Shown piece by piece: positions 62,901 through 64,000 of a stretch of DNA of 64,000 bases. The notes under the pieces are model-generated. The model did not search any database, was not told where the DNA came from, and saw nothing but the letters and a program-made list of their open reading frames with translations. Numbering within the stretch: position 1 is the first letter of the stretch; each line of letters opens with the position of its first letter. A program made the translations under genes and the position numbers. The stretch spans positions 1,765,001-1,829,000 of the forward strand of contig NC_134878.1 of the NCBI RefSeq assembly GCF_041734735.1. Reading direction: 5' to 3'. This DNA is from Babylonia areolata. Taxonomy: Eukaryota > Mollusca > Gastropoda > Neogastropoda > Buccinidae.

Positions 62901-63534
62901 ACTGAAAACGGTGGCTAACAAGGGAGGTATGGCTGTGTGCAGGATGGACAGTCACGCACCATCAGACAGTTCCAGTTCACAGACTGGCCAGAGCAGGGAG
63001 TGCCCAAGTCCGGGGAAGGCTTCATCGACTTCATCGGCCAGGTGCACAAGACCAAGGAGCAGTTTGGACAGGAGGGACCAATCACAGTCCACTGCAGGTC
63101 AGTCCGTCTCTCCCTCCCTAAAACACAAACCACTGTTCCTTCACAACTGAATCTCAAACTGGATACTTGTTCTCATGCTTCTTTTTGCAGCAGTGTTCAT
63201 ACTTTGTTTCTTGTAACTTTCACATGAGGGGAAAGTAAAAAGTCAAATACACGCCTTCTGATGAAGTGAAATAGTTTAAAACTGAGAAAGTGTCAAGGTT
63301 TTTGTATACTGTATTGTTTACTTGTAGGATAATGGCCCATTGTGTGGCAGGCTGGGCTAAGCAATGATGATGATAGTCATAATTTGTGTTTGTTTCAGTG
63401 CGGGAGTGGGTCGCACAGGCGTGTTCATCACCTTGTCCATCGTGTTGGAGAGGATGCGTTACGAGGGAGTGGTTGACATGTTCCAGACCGTCAAAATGTT
63501 GCGTACACAGCGTCCAGCTATGGTGCAGACAGAG
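9795..63534 (+). CDS. Lar: LAR-type receptor protein tyrosine phosphatase, partial gene (25 exons joined)
   Basis: Type IIa receptor tyrosine phosphatase of the plasma membrane. The family acts in axon guidance and synapse formation, binding heparan or chondroitin sulfate proteoglycans and synaptic adhesion partners and dephosphorylating phosphotyrosine inside the cell. Joined in order, 25 exons give about 1602 codons with consistent phases: FN3 domains 2-9, a juxtamembrane region, one transmembrane helix, a wedge, D1 with WPDHGVP and [10 protein letters not shown], and D2 with WPEQGVP and [10 protein letters not shown]. Nine FN3 domains are inferred if FN1 lies upstream, as in Drosophila Lar; vertebrate LAR has eight. 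The Ig domains, FN1, promoter and start codon are upstream of the window and the last exon is downstream. Coordinates are the span of the visible exons; introns are included. Confidence 0.97.
10626..10740. repeat. CA-rich simple sequence
   Basis: CA repeat and C-rich stretch, interrupted. Confidence 0.85.
11240..11875. repeat. 36-bp minisatellite, about 17 copies
   Basis: Unit ctattgacagaagaatgggt followed by gttctgtggaaatctg. Some units lack the second half. 36 is a multiple of 3, producing long spurious frames on both strands. Confidence 0.96.
12008..13626. repeat. GTGA-type minisatellite, 22-32 bp unit, 1.6 kb
   Basis: More than 60 units of gtgaagtgtgtgtgagagag plus aca or acggc, with length variation in the GT and GA runs. 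A subset with ggcaaagtg units is clustered in the first 500 bp. The 625-residue His/Ser/Leu-rich minus-strand frame is a by-product. Confidence 0.96.
13870..14320. repeat. degenerate tandem repeat, about 57-60 bp
   Basis: Six diverged copies around catcatgcagtacttttagt, taacataccatgaatgc and a T-rich segment. Older than the other arrays judging from divergence. Confidence 0.7.
14364..14552. repeat. two-copy duplication of the FN2b acceptor region
   Basis: The sequence ccaaaatcccagtccaacag, aacagctg, tgtgactggcactctgtgtg appears at about 14370 and again at about 14492. The second copy ends in the true acceptor tgtcag and gggtac; the first ends in tgtgag and gggtac. The exon start is therefore part of the duplicated unit. 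Confidence 0.85.
14550..14748 (+). CDS. Lar: Lar exon, FN3 domain 2, C-terminal half
   Basis: 199 nt, phase 0 in, phase 1 out (gtaagt donor at 14749). It encodes [17 protein letters not shown] through the FN3 signature [18 protein letters not shown] to VLTTQG. It carries an N-glycosylation sequon (NET) and the Tyr-containing F-strand typical of FN3. The acceptor is a GT-rich tract ending tgtcag. A near copy of this acceptor and the first six exon bases lies about 120 bp upstream (see findings). The 3' end is in phase 1, like nearly every FN3 boundary in the gene. Confidence 0.95.
16500..16523 (+). CDS. Lar: candidate 24-nt cassette microexon between FN2 and FN3
   Basis: The sequence reads tttactgttccag, then 24 nt, then gtaagt. 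The segment is symmetric phase 1-1. Joined to the FN2 exon it would insert VAHNPVYD before the Val-Pro that opens FN3, with no stop or frame change. The donor is a perfect consensus and the acceptor has a moderate pyrimidine tract, preceded by a strongly C-rich 350-bp stretch. LAR-family genes are known for small alternative exons that tune ligand choice, which makes this plausible. I recall no homologous peptide, so it rests on splice signals and phase alone. Confidence 0.4.
18807..18815 (+). CDS. Lar: candidate 9- or 12-nt microexon between FN2 and FN3
   Basis: A long pyrimidine tract (tttttctctctttcaaacctgttcgcagcag) is followed by nine bases and a gtgagg donor. The tandem cagcag allows a 9-nt (18807-18815) or a 12-nt (18804-18815) exon. 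Both are phase 1-1 and would add Gly-Tyr-Gln or Ala-Gly-Tyr-Gln before FN3. The acceptor is one of the best in the intron. No transcript evidence is available here; chance occurrence is possible for such a short exon. Confidence 0.3.
19140..19747. repeat. 49-50 bp minisatellite, about 12 copies
   Basis: Unit ttgaccattgtgaaccttgt, cttgacaacccctcacccct, gaccctgaca. Two variants (catt/cctt and cacc/catc) alternate. Confidence 0.96.
21577..22278. repeat. minisatellite, 52-61 bp unit, about 12 copies
   Basis: Unit agtaaagatcagctgaggtt, gacggtggactctgactgaa, ggaattaactgcttga. Later units carry an extra aact and a change to cttgacagt, so the array grew in two phases. Confidence 0.96.
23990..24240. 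repeat. degenerate tandem repeat around aactggtatgtaaaactag
   Basis: About seven diverged units of 30-45 bp with gaatccagtgaaattaactg. Confidence 0.8.
24597..25010. repeat. minisatellite, about 60-bp unit, 7 copies
   Basis: Unit aacttttgtagtaattcaaa, gaatgtagtcctgatttgac, tggcagctttggtgtgaagt. Immediately followed by an unrelated 52-bp array. Confidence 0.92.
25035..25599. repeat. 52-bp minisatellite ending at the FN3-3 acceptor
   Basis: About ten units of gtgacgacacctgggtgtga, gcctgactaatagaaattga, tagaacatagtg. The last unit (gtgacgacacctggatgtga, ggctgacg) leads directly to ttgttccag, so the acceptor of the exon at 25600 is attached to the array. Confidence 0.94.
25600..25884 (+). CDS. 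Lar: Lar exon, FN3 domain 3
   Basis: 285 nt, phase 1 at both ends (ttgttccag acceptor, gtaagt donor). It encodes a complete FN3 domain: [35 protein letters not shown], then [20 protein letters not shown] and the closing [11 protein letters not shown]. It matches human LAR FN3-3 (YTLEDLKPDTLYRFQLAARS). It has a sequon at NDS. The acceptor lies in the last, diverged unit of a 52-bp minisatellite that fills the preceding 550 bp. Confidence 0.96.
28129..28266. repeat. 42-bp tandem repeat, 3 copies
   Basis: Unit tcccagtcttcagtggacac, cctgttgttaacgtcttgtt, gg. Confidence 0.92.
29746..30054 (+). CDS. Lar: Lar exon, FN3 domain 4
   Basis: 309 nt, phase 1 in and out (ctgttcag acceptor, gtaggt donor). 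It encodes a complete FN3 domain starting [12 protein letters not shown], with [46 protein letters not shown] and closing ILVQTDEDG. The block WTEYRIWV and the ending VQTDED match human LAR FN3-4 (WTEYRVWVRAHTDVG, VRTDEDV). No unusual features in the exon. Confidence 0.96.
32435..32746 (+). CDS. Lar: Lar exon, FN3 domain 5
   Basis: 312 nt, phase 1 in and out (tctctacag acceptor, gtgggt donor). It encodes [61 protein letters not shown] and closing [11 protein letters not shown]. It aligns closely with human LAR FN3-5 (GQIRGYQVTYVR, LTPETTYSVTVAAYTTKGDG, KPKIVTTTGA). Sequons at NST and NRS. This is the most conserved ectodomain exon in the window. Confidence 0.97.
33040..33172 (-). mobile_element. 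SINE fragment, second family, copy 1
   Basis: Reading ctcaaggaggcatcactgca, then gacaaatccatatactccac, catctgccaggcagatgccc and cagcataacccagcgcgctg. Two other copies occur at 62021-62120 and 63684-63795. On the minus strand it resembles a tRNA-like head (TGGTGTGGAGTATATGGATT, then a diverged B box). The longest of the three copies. Confidence 0.65.
34216..34410 (+). CDS. Lar: Lar exon, FN3 domain 6, N-terminal part
   Basis: 195 nt, phase 1 in and out (tgtttcag acceptor, gtgagt donor). It encodes [51 protein letters not shown] and ends at TYTLG. It corresponds to the first two-thirds of human LAR FN3-6 (LLQWHPPKELPGELLGYRLQY). The following intron of 1966 bp is almost entirely two abutting minisatellites. 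Confidence 0.94.
34485..35349. repeat. 44-bp minisatellite, about 20 copies
   Basis: Unit gacatgatgttaaaggggct, ttctttcacgtggtaataag, actg; a shorter variant lacks ttcttt. It starts about 75 bp after the donor of the exon ending at 34410 and runs without spacer into the next, unrelated array. Confidence 0.96.
35350..36318. repeat. minisatellite, 34- and 43-bp units, about 26 copies
   Basis: Unit gctgtgataacacaattgac, gggtggtacacctg, with a longer form adding cagtctgctg and a variant with gattggatgg. It ends 58 bp before the exon at 36377. Confidence 0.96.
36377..36469 (+). CDS. Lar: Lar exon, FN3 domain 6, C-terminal part
   Basis: 93 nt, phase 1 in and out (tttgtgcag acceptor, gtaggt donor). 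It encodes [20 protein letters not shown] and the closing ATIKTPDGG, matching human LAR KGTTYIFRLAAKNRAGLGEE...EIRTPED. It completes the F and G strands of FN3 domain 6. The small size and correct phases make the join with the previous exon secure. Confidence 0.94.
36759..37052 (+). CDS. Lar: Lar exon, FN3 domain 7
   Basis: 294 nt, phase 1 in and out (tgtgccag acceptor, gtatgt donor). It encodes [40 protein letters not shown], then [20 protein letters not shown] and [12 protein letters not shown]. It aligns with human LAR LPSGFPQNLHVTGLTTSTTE and VRAWTSKGSGPLS. Sequons at NFT and NIT. The last 29 exon bases and the donor are duplicated about 125 bp downstream in the intron (see findings). Confidence 0.96.
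37149..37177 (+). pseudogene. duplicated 3' end of FN3-7 exon (pseudo-exon)
   Basis: 29 bp matching 37024-37052 at 27 positions (ccaccttcacttcaggacct, ttgggcaaa). It is preceded by a strong acceptor (tctgttttttcag) and followed by gtacat, a decayed copy of the gtatgt donor. If spliced in it would shift frame (29 nt), so it is probably not used. Confidence 0.7.
38662..38912. repeat. 44-bp minisatellite, about 6 copies
   Basis: Unit ttccctgtcttcatttatgt, ttcaagtgttgatgcaacaa, actc. Confidence 0.94.
39258..39425. repeat. two-copy tandem repeat, about 79 bp
   Basis: The segment cctttacaattctgagaagg, ttacaaagaacatccaaaga, atttctttccggtcctaa occurs twice in tandem after a partial third copy. Confidence 0.9.
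39591..39881 (+). CDS. Lar: Lar exon, FN3 domain 8
   Basis: 291 nt, phase 1 in and out (GT-rich tract ending gtacag, gtagga donor). It encodes [56 protein letters not shown] and [12 protein letters not shown]. It is a full FN3 domain with no counterpart in the eight-FN3 vertebrate LAR; it fits the extra domain of invertebrate Lar. A sequon occurs at NLS. A 51-57 bp minisatellite starts about 8 bp inside the following intron. Confidence 0.94.
39889..41023. repeat. minisatellite, 51-57 bp unit, about 21 copies, next to FN3-8 donor
   Basis: Unit gaaaccctagggagagctgg, acagtacaaggtctttagag, aagtgctatgacaa. The first, diverged unit (gtgcctgtgataagaaaccc) begins 8 bp after the exon end at 39881. 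Confidence 0.96.
41837..42703. repeat. minisatellite, 61-bp block then 55-bp block
   Basis: The first half uses ttctacatcagtgtccataa, tattcacttcccctgaaaat, ataatcactttgcctctggg. The second half switches to a 55-bp form with cttccctgtttatcactttg. Each block is nearly homogeneous. Confidence 0.96.
42870..42973 (+). CDS. Lar: Lar exon, FN3 domain 9, N-terminal part
   Basis: 104 nt, phase 1 in, phase 0 out (ctttttgcag acceptor, gtcagt donor). It encodes [35 protein letters not shown]. It aligns with the last FN3 domain of human LAR (FAKNFRVAAAMKTSVLLSWEVP). The preceding intron carries an 860-bp minisatellite ending 167 bp before the acceptor. Confidence 0.92.
43341..43554 (+). CDS. Lar: Lar exon, FN3 domain 9, C-terminal part
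   Basis: 214 nt, phase 0 in, phase 1 out (cgtccacag acceptor, gtgagt donor). It encodes [40 protein letters not shown] and ends [11 protein letters not shown]. It matches human LAR FKILYNGQSVEVDG, IADLQPNTEYSFVLMNRGSS and VSIRTAPD in position. A sequon is at NIS. The 3' end is the founder of a 47-bp tandem array in which the last 15 exon bases and the donor are repeated about 14 times (43540-44160). The first donor is chosen because it joins in frame to the next exon. Confidence 0.92.
43528..44160. repeat. 47-bp minisatellite built on the FN3-9 exon end and donor
   Basis: Unit gtgagttgtgtcagttgtgt, gcttcatcacagagaccctc, atcaacg. The founding unit includes the last bases of the exon (ending 43554) and its gtgagt donor. 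About 14 gtgagt donors result, most at 47-bp spacing, and each unit also has a cacag followed by the same 15 exon bases. Confidence 0.96.
45047..45615. repeat. 48-bp minisatellite ending in the juxtamembrane acceptor
   Basis: About 12 units of accaaacagggagtataaca, caaactcctgacatgtacag, tacatgac. The last unit changes after caaactcctg to gtttcag, which is the acceptor of the exon at 45616. Confidence 0.95.
45616..45788 (+). CDS. Lar: Lar exon, extracellular juxtamembrane region 1
   Basis: 173 nt, phase 1 in, phase 0 out (ctggtttcag acceptor, gtgagt donor). It encodes [58 protein letters not shown]. It corresponds to human LAR SLVRWFYIVVVPIDRVGGSM...ELELDELL, just before the human furin site. 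The acceptor is embedded in the last unit of a 48-bp minisatellite. Confidence 0.93.
45868..45980. repeat. two-copy tandem repeat
   Basis: agttgatgttaatgaatgtg, aatgttattgaatatggt occurs twice in tandem. Confidence 0.85.
46956..47144 (+). CDS. Lar: Lar exon, extracellular juxtamembrane region 2
   Basis: 189 nt, phase 0 both ends (tgatccccag acceptor, gtaagt donor). It encodes [35 protein letters not shown] and [13 protein letters not shown]. It aligns with human LAR KPYVAAQLDVLPETFTLGDK, GFYNRPLSPDLSYQCFVLAS. The polybasic run (RRRRR) that precedes PYVAA in human LAR is absent here; the segment is [12 protein letters not shown]. Confident by position and the conserved GAFYNRPL. Confidence 0.94.
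47703..48069 (+). CDS. Lar: Lar exon, transmembrane helix and cytoplasmic start
   Basis: 367 nt, phase 0 in, phase 1 out (acgttttcag acceptor, gtcagt donor). It encodes [20 protein letters not shown], a Pro/Ser-rich linker, then a hydrophobic helix roughly [20 protein letters not shown] followed by the stop-transfer RRKSKSKS. It ends with [14 protein letters not shown], a match to human LAR DPVEMRRLNYQTPG. This fixes topology: everything upstream is extracellular, everything downstream cytoplasmic. Confidence 0.96.
48536..48834 (+). CDS. Lar: Lar exon, wedge and start of phosphatase D1
   Basis: 299 nt, phase 1 in, phase 0 out (ctgttgcag acceptor, gtgtgt donor). It encodes [40 protein letters not shown], then the phosphotyrosine-recognition loop [38 protein letters not shown] and AYIATQ. 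Nearly identical to vertebrate LAR-family D1, including the catalytic-type KNRY tyrosine. An upstream AG at 48519-48520 would add 15 nt in frame (VCPVA) as an alternative acceptor. The donor is the first unit of a minisatellite that fills the whole next intron. Confidence 0.97.
48835..49570. repeat. 47-bp minisatellite making up an entire intron
   Basis: The intron between the exons ending at 48834 and starting at 49571 consists of about 16 units of caggtgtgtgtgttatacct, tgttgaaacaggtgttgatt, ggtcata. The donor (cag then gtgtgt) is the first unit; the acceptor (gtgtgtgcag) is the diverged last unit. Confidence 0.95.
49571..49669 (+). CDS. Lar: Lar exon, phosphatase D1, second segment
   Basis: 99 nt, phase 0 both ends (gtgtgtgcag acceptor, gtatgt donor). 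It encodes [20 protein letters not shown] and [13 protein letters not shown], the conserved D1 core helix and strand (human [23 protein letters not shown]). The acceptor and the donor both lie in the end unit of a minisatellite: one array fills the intron before it, another starts at its donor. Confidence 0.97.
49668..50445. repeat. minisatellite starting at a D1 donor, 43-60 bp unit
   Basis: About 14 units of gatcaggggacatgtaaaat, atgtgtcatcactgggggac, aggt, some with an added G-rich piece. The first unit is the donor itself (gtatgtgtcatccagtggac), later units read aatatgtgtcatc. Confidence 0.94.
50974..51093 (+). CDS. Lar: Lar exon, phosphatase D1, third segment
   Basis: 120 nt, phase 0 both ends (gtgtgtccag acceptor, gtcagt donor). 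It encodes [40 protein letters not shown], matching human LAR [20 protein letters not shown]...LATYTVRTFALHK. Followed by a CT/GT-rich low-complexity stretch in the intron (51125-51450). Confidence 0.97.
51125..51450. repeat. CT/GT low-complexity stretch
   Basis: Alternating (CT)n and (GT)n tracts downstream of the exon ending at 51093. Confidence 0.9.
51618..51772 (+). CDS. Lar: Lar exon, phosphatase D1, WPD loop to catalytic Cys
   Basis: 155 nt, phase 0 in, phase 2 out (tgtccacag acceptor, gtgagg donor). It encodes [20 protein letters not shown], then [20 protein letters not shown] and GPMIVHC plus two bases of the next Ser. It contains the general acid Asp of the WPD loop and the nucleophilic Cys of the [10 protein letters not shown] signature. 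The intron cuts the signature between Cys and Ser. The paralogous D2 exon is cut at exactly the same place. Confidence 0.97.
51785..52595. repeat. G-rich minisatellite in the D1 signature intron
   Basis: About 25 units of cagagtgtgggtgggggtgt followed by gggagggggg, on the sense strand, starting 12 bp after the donor that splits the HC-S signature. Long Gly/Val or Pro/His frames are by-products. Confidence 0.95.
52941..52978. repeat. SINE target-site duplication, left copy
   Basis: 38 bp starting gttatggttcaaacag, differing at 3 positions from 53362-53399. It lies at the 3' tail side of the minus-strand SINE. Confidence 0.8.
52979..53361 (-). mobile_element. tRNA-derived SINE, apparently full length
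   Basis: On the minus strand the element begins near 53361 with a tRNA-like head (AAGTGGTTAAAGCATTGGAC, then the B box GGTTCGAATC around 53297-53306). It runs through a central body and ends with a gaagaagaaa-type tail near 52979. Body and tail (gggagttgcagcccatgaac) match a repeat I remember as common in snail genomes. It is flanked by 38-bp direct repeats (52941-52978 and 53362-53399, 35 of 38 identical), indicating retrotransposition. It lies in the D1 intron, antisense to Lar, about 85 bp before an acceptor. Confidence 0.85.
53362..53399. repeat. SINE target-site duplication, right copy
   Basis: 38 bp starting gttatggttcaaacag, the partner of 52941-52978. It lies at the tRNA-head side of the SINE. 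Confidence 0.8.
53447..53732 (+). CDS. Lar: Lar exon, phosphatase D1, P-loop to linker
   Basis: 286 nt, phase 2 in, phase 0 out (gttgtgcag acceptor, gtactg donor). It completes [20 protein letters not shown] with the substrate-binding Arg. It continues with [40 protein letters not shown] (Q-loop Gln) and [15 protein letters not shown], ending MELEFK in the D1-D2 linker. With the WPD Asp, HC Cys and KNRY Tyr of the other exons, D1 has every residue expected of an active phosphatase. A SINE sits in the intron about 85 bp upstream. Confidence 0.97.
53917..53972. repeat. CA microsatellite
   Basis: About 25 CA units with one interruption. Confidence 0.95.
54335..55508. repeat. 30/18-bp minisatellite ending in the D2a acceptor
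   Basis: Interspersed 30-bp units (ttggtacatgtatgaagact, gtgtgttgtg) and 18-bp deletion derivatives (ttggtactgtgtgttgtg), about 50 in total. The last unit ends gtgttgcag, the acceptor of the exon at 55509. Unit lengths divisible by 3 explain the 400-500 residue open frames on both strands. Confidence 0.96.
55509..55602 (+). CDS. Lar: Lar exon, start of phosphatase D2
   Basis: 94 nt, phase 0 in, phase 1 out (gtgttgcag acceptor, gtacgt donor). It encodes [31 protein letters not shown] and one base of Tyr. The position of the D1 recognition tyrosine (KNRY) is Leu here (KNRL), as in human LAR D2 (KNRLVNIMPY), where it contributes to loss of activity. The acceptor is formed in the last unit of a 1.16-kb minisatellite. 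Confidence 0.96.
55672..55740. repeat. fragment of a dispersed repeat (tatagcgcctatcctc type)
   Basis: The segment tggatacttttatagcgcct, atcctcagtcagagaccaag and ctccaagcaatttatcaaca resembles a dispersed repeat that I associate with mollusc genomes. Its 3' end runs directly into the first unit of the 52-bp tandem array. Family identity is from memory only. Confidence 0.4.
55732..57292. repeat. 52-bp minisatellite, 30 copies
   Basis: Unit cacagtcattagcacaacag, acatgaaggatcacactgtg, gagagaatccca. Two main variants (acatgaag and gtgtggag) alternate in blocks. It starts at the end of a dispersed-repeat fragment. Confidence 0.96.
57540..57715. repeat. three-copy diverged tandem repeat
   Basis: ttctagtgttgaccatggtc, agaatgttatagatttacca, tttggaaactgaa in three diverged copies. 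Confidence 0.8.
57718..58805. repeat. 41-bp minisatellite, about 26 copies
   Basis: Unit gatacagatttatttctctg, actgtcatgtatctactgaa, t with small variants (ctctcagactgtc). It ends about 150 bp before the exon at 58953. Confidence 0.96.
58953..59029 (+). CDS. Lar: Lar exon, phosphatase D2, second segment
   Basis: 77 nt, phase 1 in, phase 0 out (ttcatttttcag acceptor, gttagt donor). After completing Tyr it reads [25 protein letters not shown], matching human [28 protein letters not shown]. The small exon is flanked by long repeat-filled introns and is easily missed by ab initio prediction. The donor gttagt is slightly weak, but the join to GYRYKK downstream is exact. Confidence 0.95.
59143..59179. 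repeat. LINE target-site duplication, left copy
   Basis: 37 bp starting agatgttattattattcact, identical to 60772-60808. It borders the first LINE-coding base, so it is best read as a target-site duplication. Confidence 0.85.
59180..60771 (+). mobile_element. non-LTR retrotransposon (LINE), 5'-truncated and internally deleted
   Basis: Starts inside an APE-type endonuclease ([24 protein letters not shown]) and jumps at about 59583 straight to the reverse transcriptase motif [17 protein letters not shown], so the N-terminal part of the RT is missing. It continues with [20 protein letters not shown] (FADD catalytic motif), [22 protein letters not shown], and ends with a C2H2-like [20 protein letters not shown] before a TAG at about 60737. 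The reading frame shifts at least twice more in the C-terminal half. There is no poly(A) tail; only about 30 bp follow the stop. Perfect 37-bp direct repeats flank it. I do not assign the clade with confidence. Confidence 0.9.
60772..60808. repeat. LINE target-site duplication, right copy
   Basis: 37 bp identical to 59143-59179, immediately after the end of the LINE (gacgaaccac). Host intron sequence resumes after it. Confidence 0.85.
61075..61450. repeat. 53-bp minisatellite, about 7 copies
   Basis: Unit gttttgttgtgtgctgacaa, tgtgactgatgtgtgcatat, ggcagtgttaatg. Diverged pieces continue up to the acceptor at 61621 (actggtgtgcag). Confidence 0.93.
61622..61756 (+). CDS. Lar: Lar exon, phosphatase D2, third segment
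   Basis: 135 nt, phase 0 both ends (tggtgtgcag acceptor, gtaggt donor). It encodes [40 protein letters not shown] and REMGR, almost identical to human LAR D2. Unlike D1 there is no intron at ATQ-GPL here. Confidence 0.97.
62021..62120 (-). mobile_element. SINE fragment, second family, copy 2
   Basis: Shares ttctcaagaagccaccgtgt, tcagacgaatccatatacac, taccacatctgct and cagcataac with the copies at 33040 and 63684; interrupted by a short AT-rich insertion. It ends about 35 bp before the acceptor of the exon at 62154. Confidence 0.6.
62154..62279 (+). CDS. Lar: Lar exon, phosphatase D2, fourth segment
   Basis: 126 nt, phase 0 both ends (tgtgtttcag acceptor, gtaagg donor). It encodes [40 protein letters not shown] and AR. 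This is one of the most conserved D2 blocks (human [43 protein letters not shown]). Confidence 0.97.
62943..63097 (+). CDS. Lar: Lar exon, phosphatase D2, WPE loop to Cys
   Basis: 155 nt, phase 0 in, phase 2 out (ctgtgtgcag acceptor, gtcagt donor). It encodes [40 protein letters not shown] and GPITVHC plus two bases of Ser. The general acid Asp of WPD is replaced by Glu (WPEQ), as in vertebrate LAR D2. Same length and same exit phase as the paralogous D1 exon at 51618-51772. Confidence 0.97.
63399..63534 (+). CDS. Lar: Lar exon, phosphatase D2, P-loop segment (penultimate)
   Basis: 136 nt, phase 2 in, phase 0 out (tttgtttcag acceptor, gtcagt donor). It encodes [40 protein letters not shown] and AMVQTE. 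The Cys loop is intact in D2. Human LAR continues with DQYQLCYRAALEYLGSFDHY, which is not found in the remaining 466 bp, so the terminal exon is beyond the window. Confidence 0.97.
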
Positions 63535-63683
63535 GTCAGTTTTAGTGTCTCCAGTATATCACATGTGAGCGCCCTCGTCTTTATCTGTTGCAAAATTTCC
63601 TGTTGCTGTTCCAACCCCTGCTGTCCAACCCGTACTGAGGTGATTGGACAAACTGGGTGCAGTGGTTATGGGTTGAGGGAGTT

Positions 63684-63795
63684 GGGTTCAGTTACTCAAG
63701 GAGTCGTCACTGCGTTCAGACAAATCCATACATGCTAGCAATGGCCAGCAGCGTAACCCAACATGCTTTGTCAGTCCTTCAGGGGAAGTGAAATG
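63684..63795 (-). mobile_element. SINE fragment, second family, copy 3
   Basis: Shares gttactcaaggagtcgtcac, tgcgttcagacaaatccata and ccagcagcgtaacccaacat with the other two copies. The element's middle is deleted. Located 150 bp after the donor of the last visible exon. Confidence 0.6.
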
Positions 63796-64000
63796 ATACA
63801 CATAAATAAATGGATAAGTAATTACATTAAAGAATAAATAGAATAATGAATAGAGATAGAAACATACATGAAAAAGAAATAACCCCCCAAAAAGATAAAC
63901 ACTAGGGAGGGGGGAGGGAGAACGGGGGATTGATCTTCACCAGCACCATGGAATGGAGTGGGTTGTGTCAAGGAATGAGCACCATGGAATGGAGTGGGTT

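Overview
The window carries the 3' two-thirds of one large animal gene on the plus strand. It is the LAR-type (type IIa) receptor protein tyrosine phosphatase, homologous to Drosophila Lar and vertebrate PTPRF, PTPRD and PTPRS. I could place 25 coding exons from 9795 to 63534. They total 4808 nt (about 1602 codons), and every exon-exon phase closes. The Ig domains, the first fibronectin type III (FN3) domain and the promoter lie upstream of the window. The final short exon, expected to encode the DQYQLCYRAALEYL-type C terminus, lies downstream. The gene structure is clearly metazoan. Dispersed repeats that I recognise from memory of snail genomes, plus abundant CA/GT and G-rich simple sequence, suggest a mollusc, probably a caenogastropod. 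The species assignment is inference.

Layout: 1-9794 is an intron with no exon seen, containing simple repeats and minisatellites. 9795-43554 encodes FN3 domains 2 to 9, mostly one domain per phase-1 exon, with domains 2, 6 and 9 split in two. 45616-48069 encodes the juxtamembrane ectodomain, the transmembrane helix and the start of the cytoplasmic tail. 48536-53732 encodes the wedge and the catalytic phosphatase domain D1. 55509-63534 encodes the pseudo-phosphatase domain D2. In the protein, the FN3 stalk presents the adhesion and ligand-binding ectodomain. The single helix connects to D1, which has the full catalytic set. D2 keeps the Cys loop but has Leu and Glu at the two positions known to inactivate LAR D2.

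Only about 7.5% of the window is coding. The striking feature is the introns: about 25 minisatellite arrays with units of roughly 20-60 bp occupy close to a quarter of the window. Many touch a splice site or include it in their end unit. The FN9 donor has been copied about 14 times with the last 15 nt of its exon. The D1a-D1b intron is essentially one array from donor to acceptor. The acceptors of FN3, the juxtamembrane exon and D2a sit in the last unit of an array. Single-copy duplications of a splice junction occur at FN2b and FN7. Two candidate frame-preserving microexons (24 nt, and 9 or 12 nt) lie between FN2 and FN3.

Mobile elements: a 5'-truncated, internally deleted LINE (59180-60771) lies between perfect 37-bp direct repeats. 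A full-length tRNA-headed SINE (52979-53361, minus) lies between 38-bp direct repeats. Three fragments of a second tRNA-like SINE are also present. No other protein gene, structural RNA gene or CRISPR array is supported.
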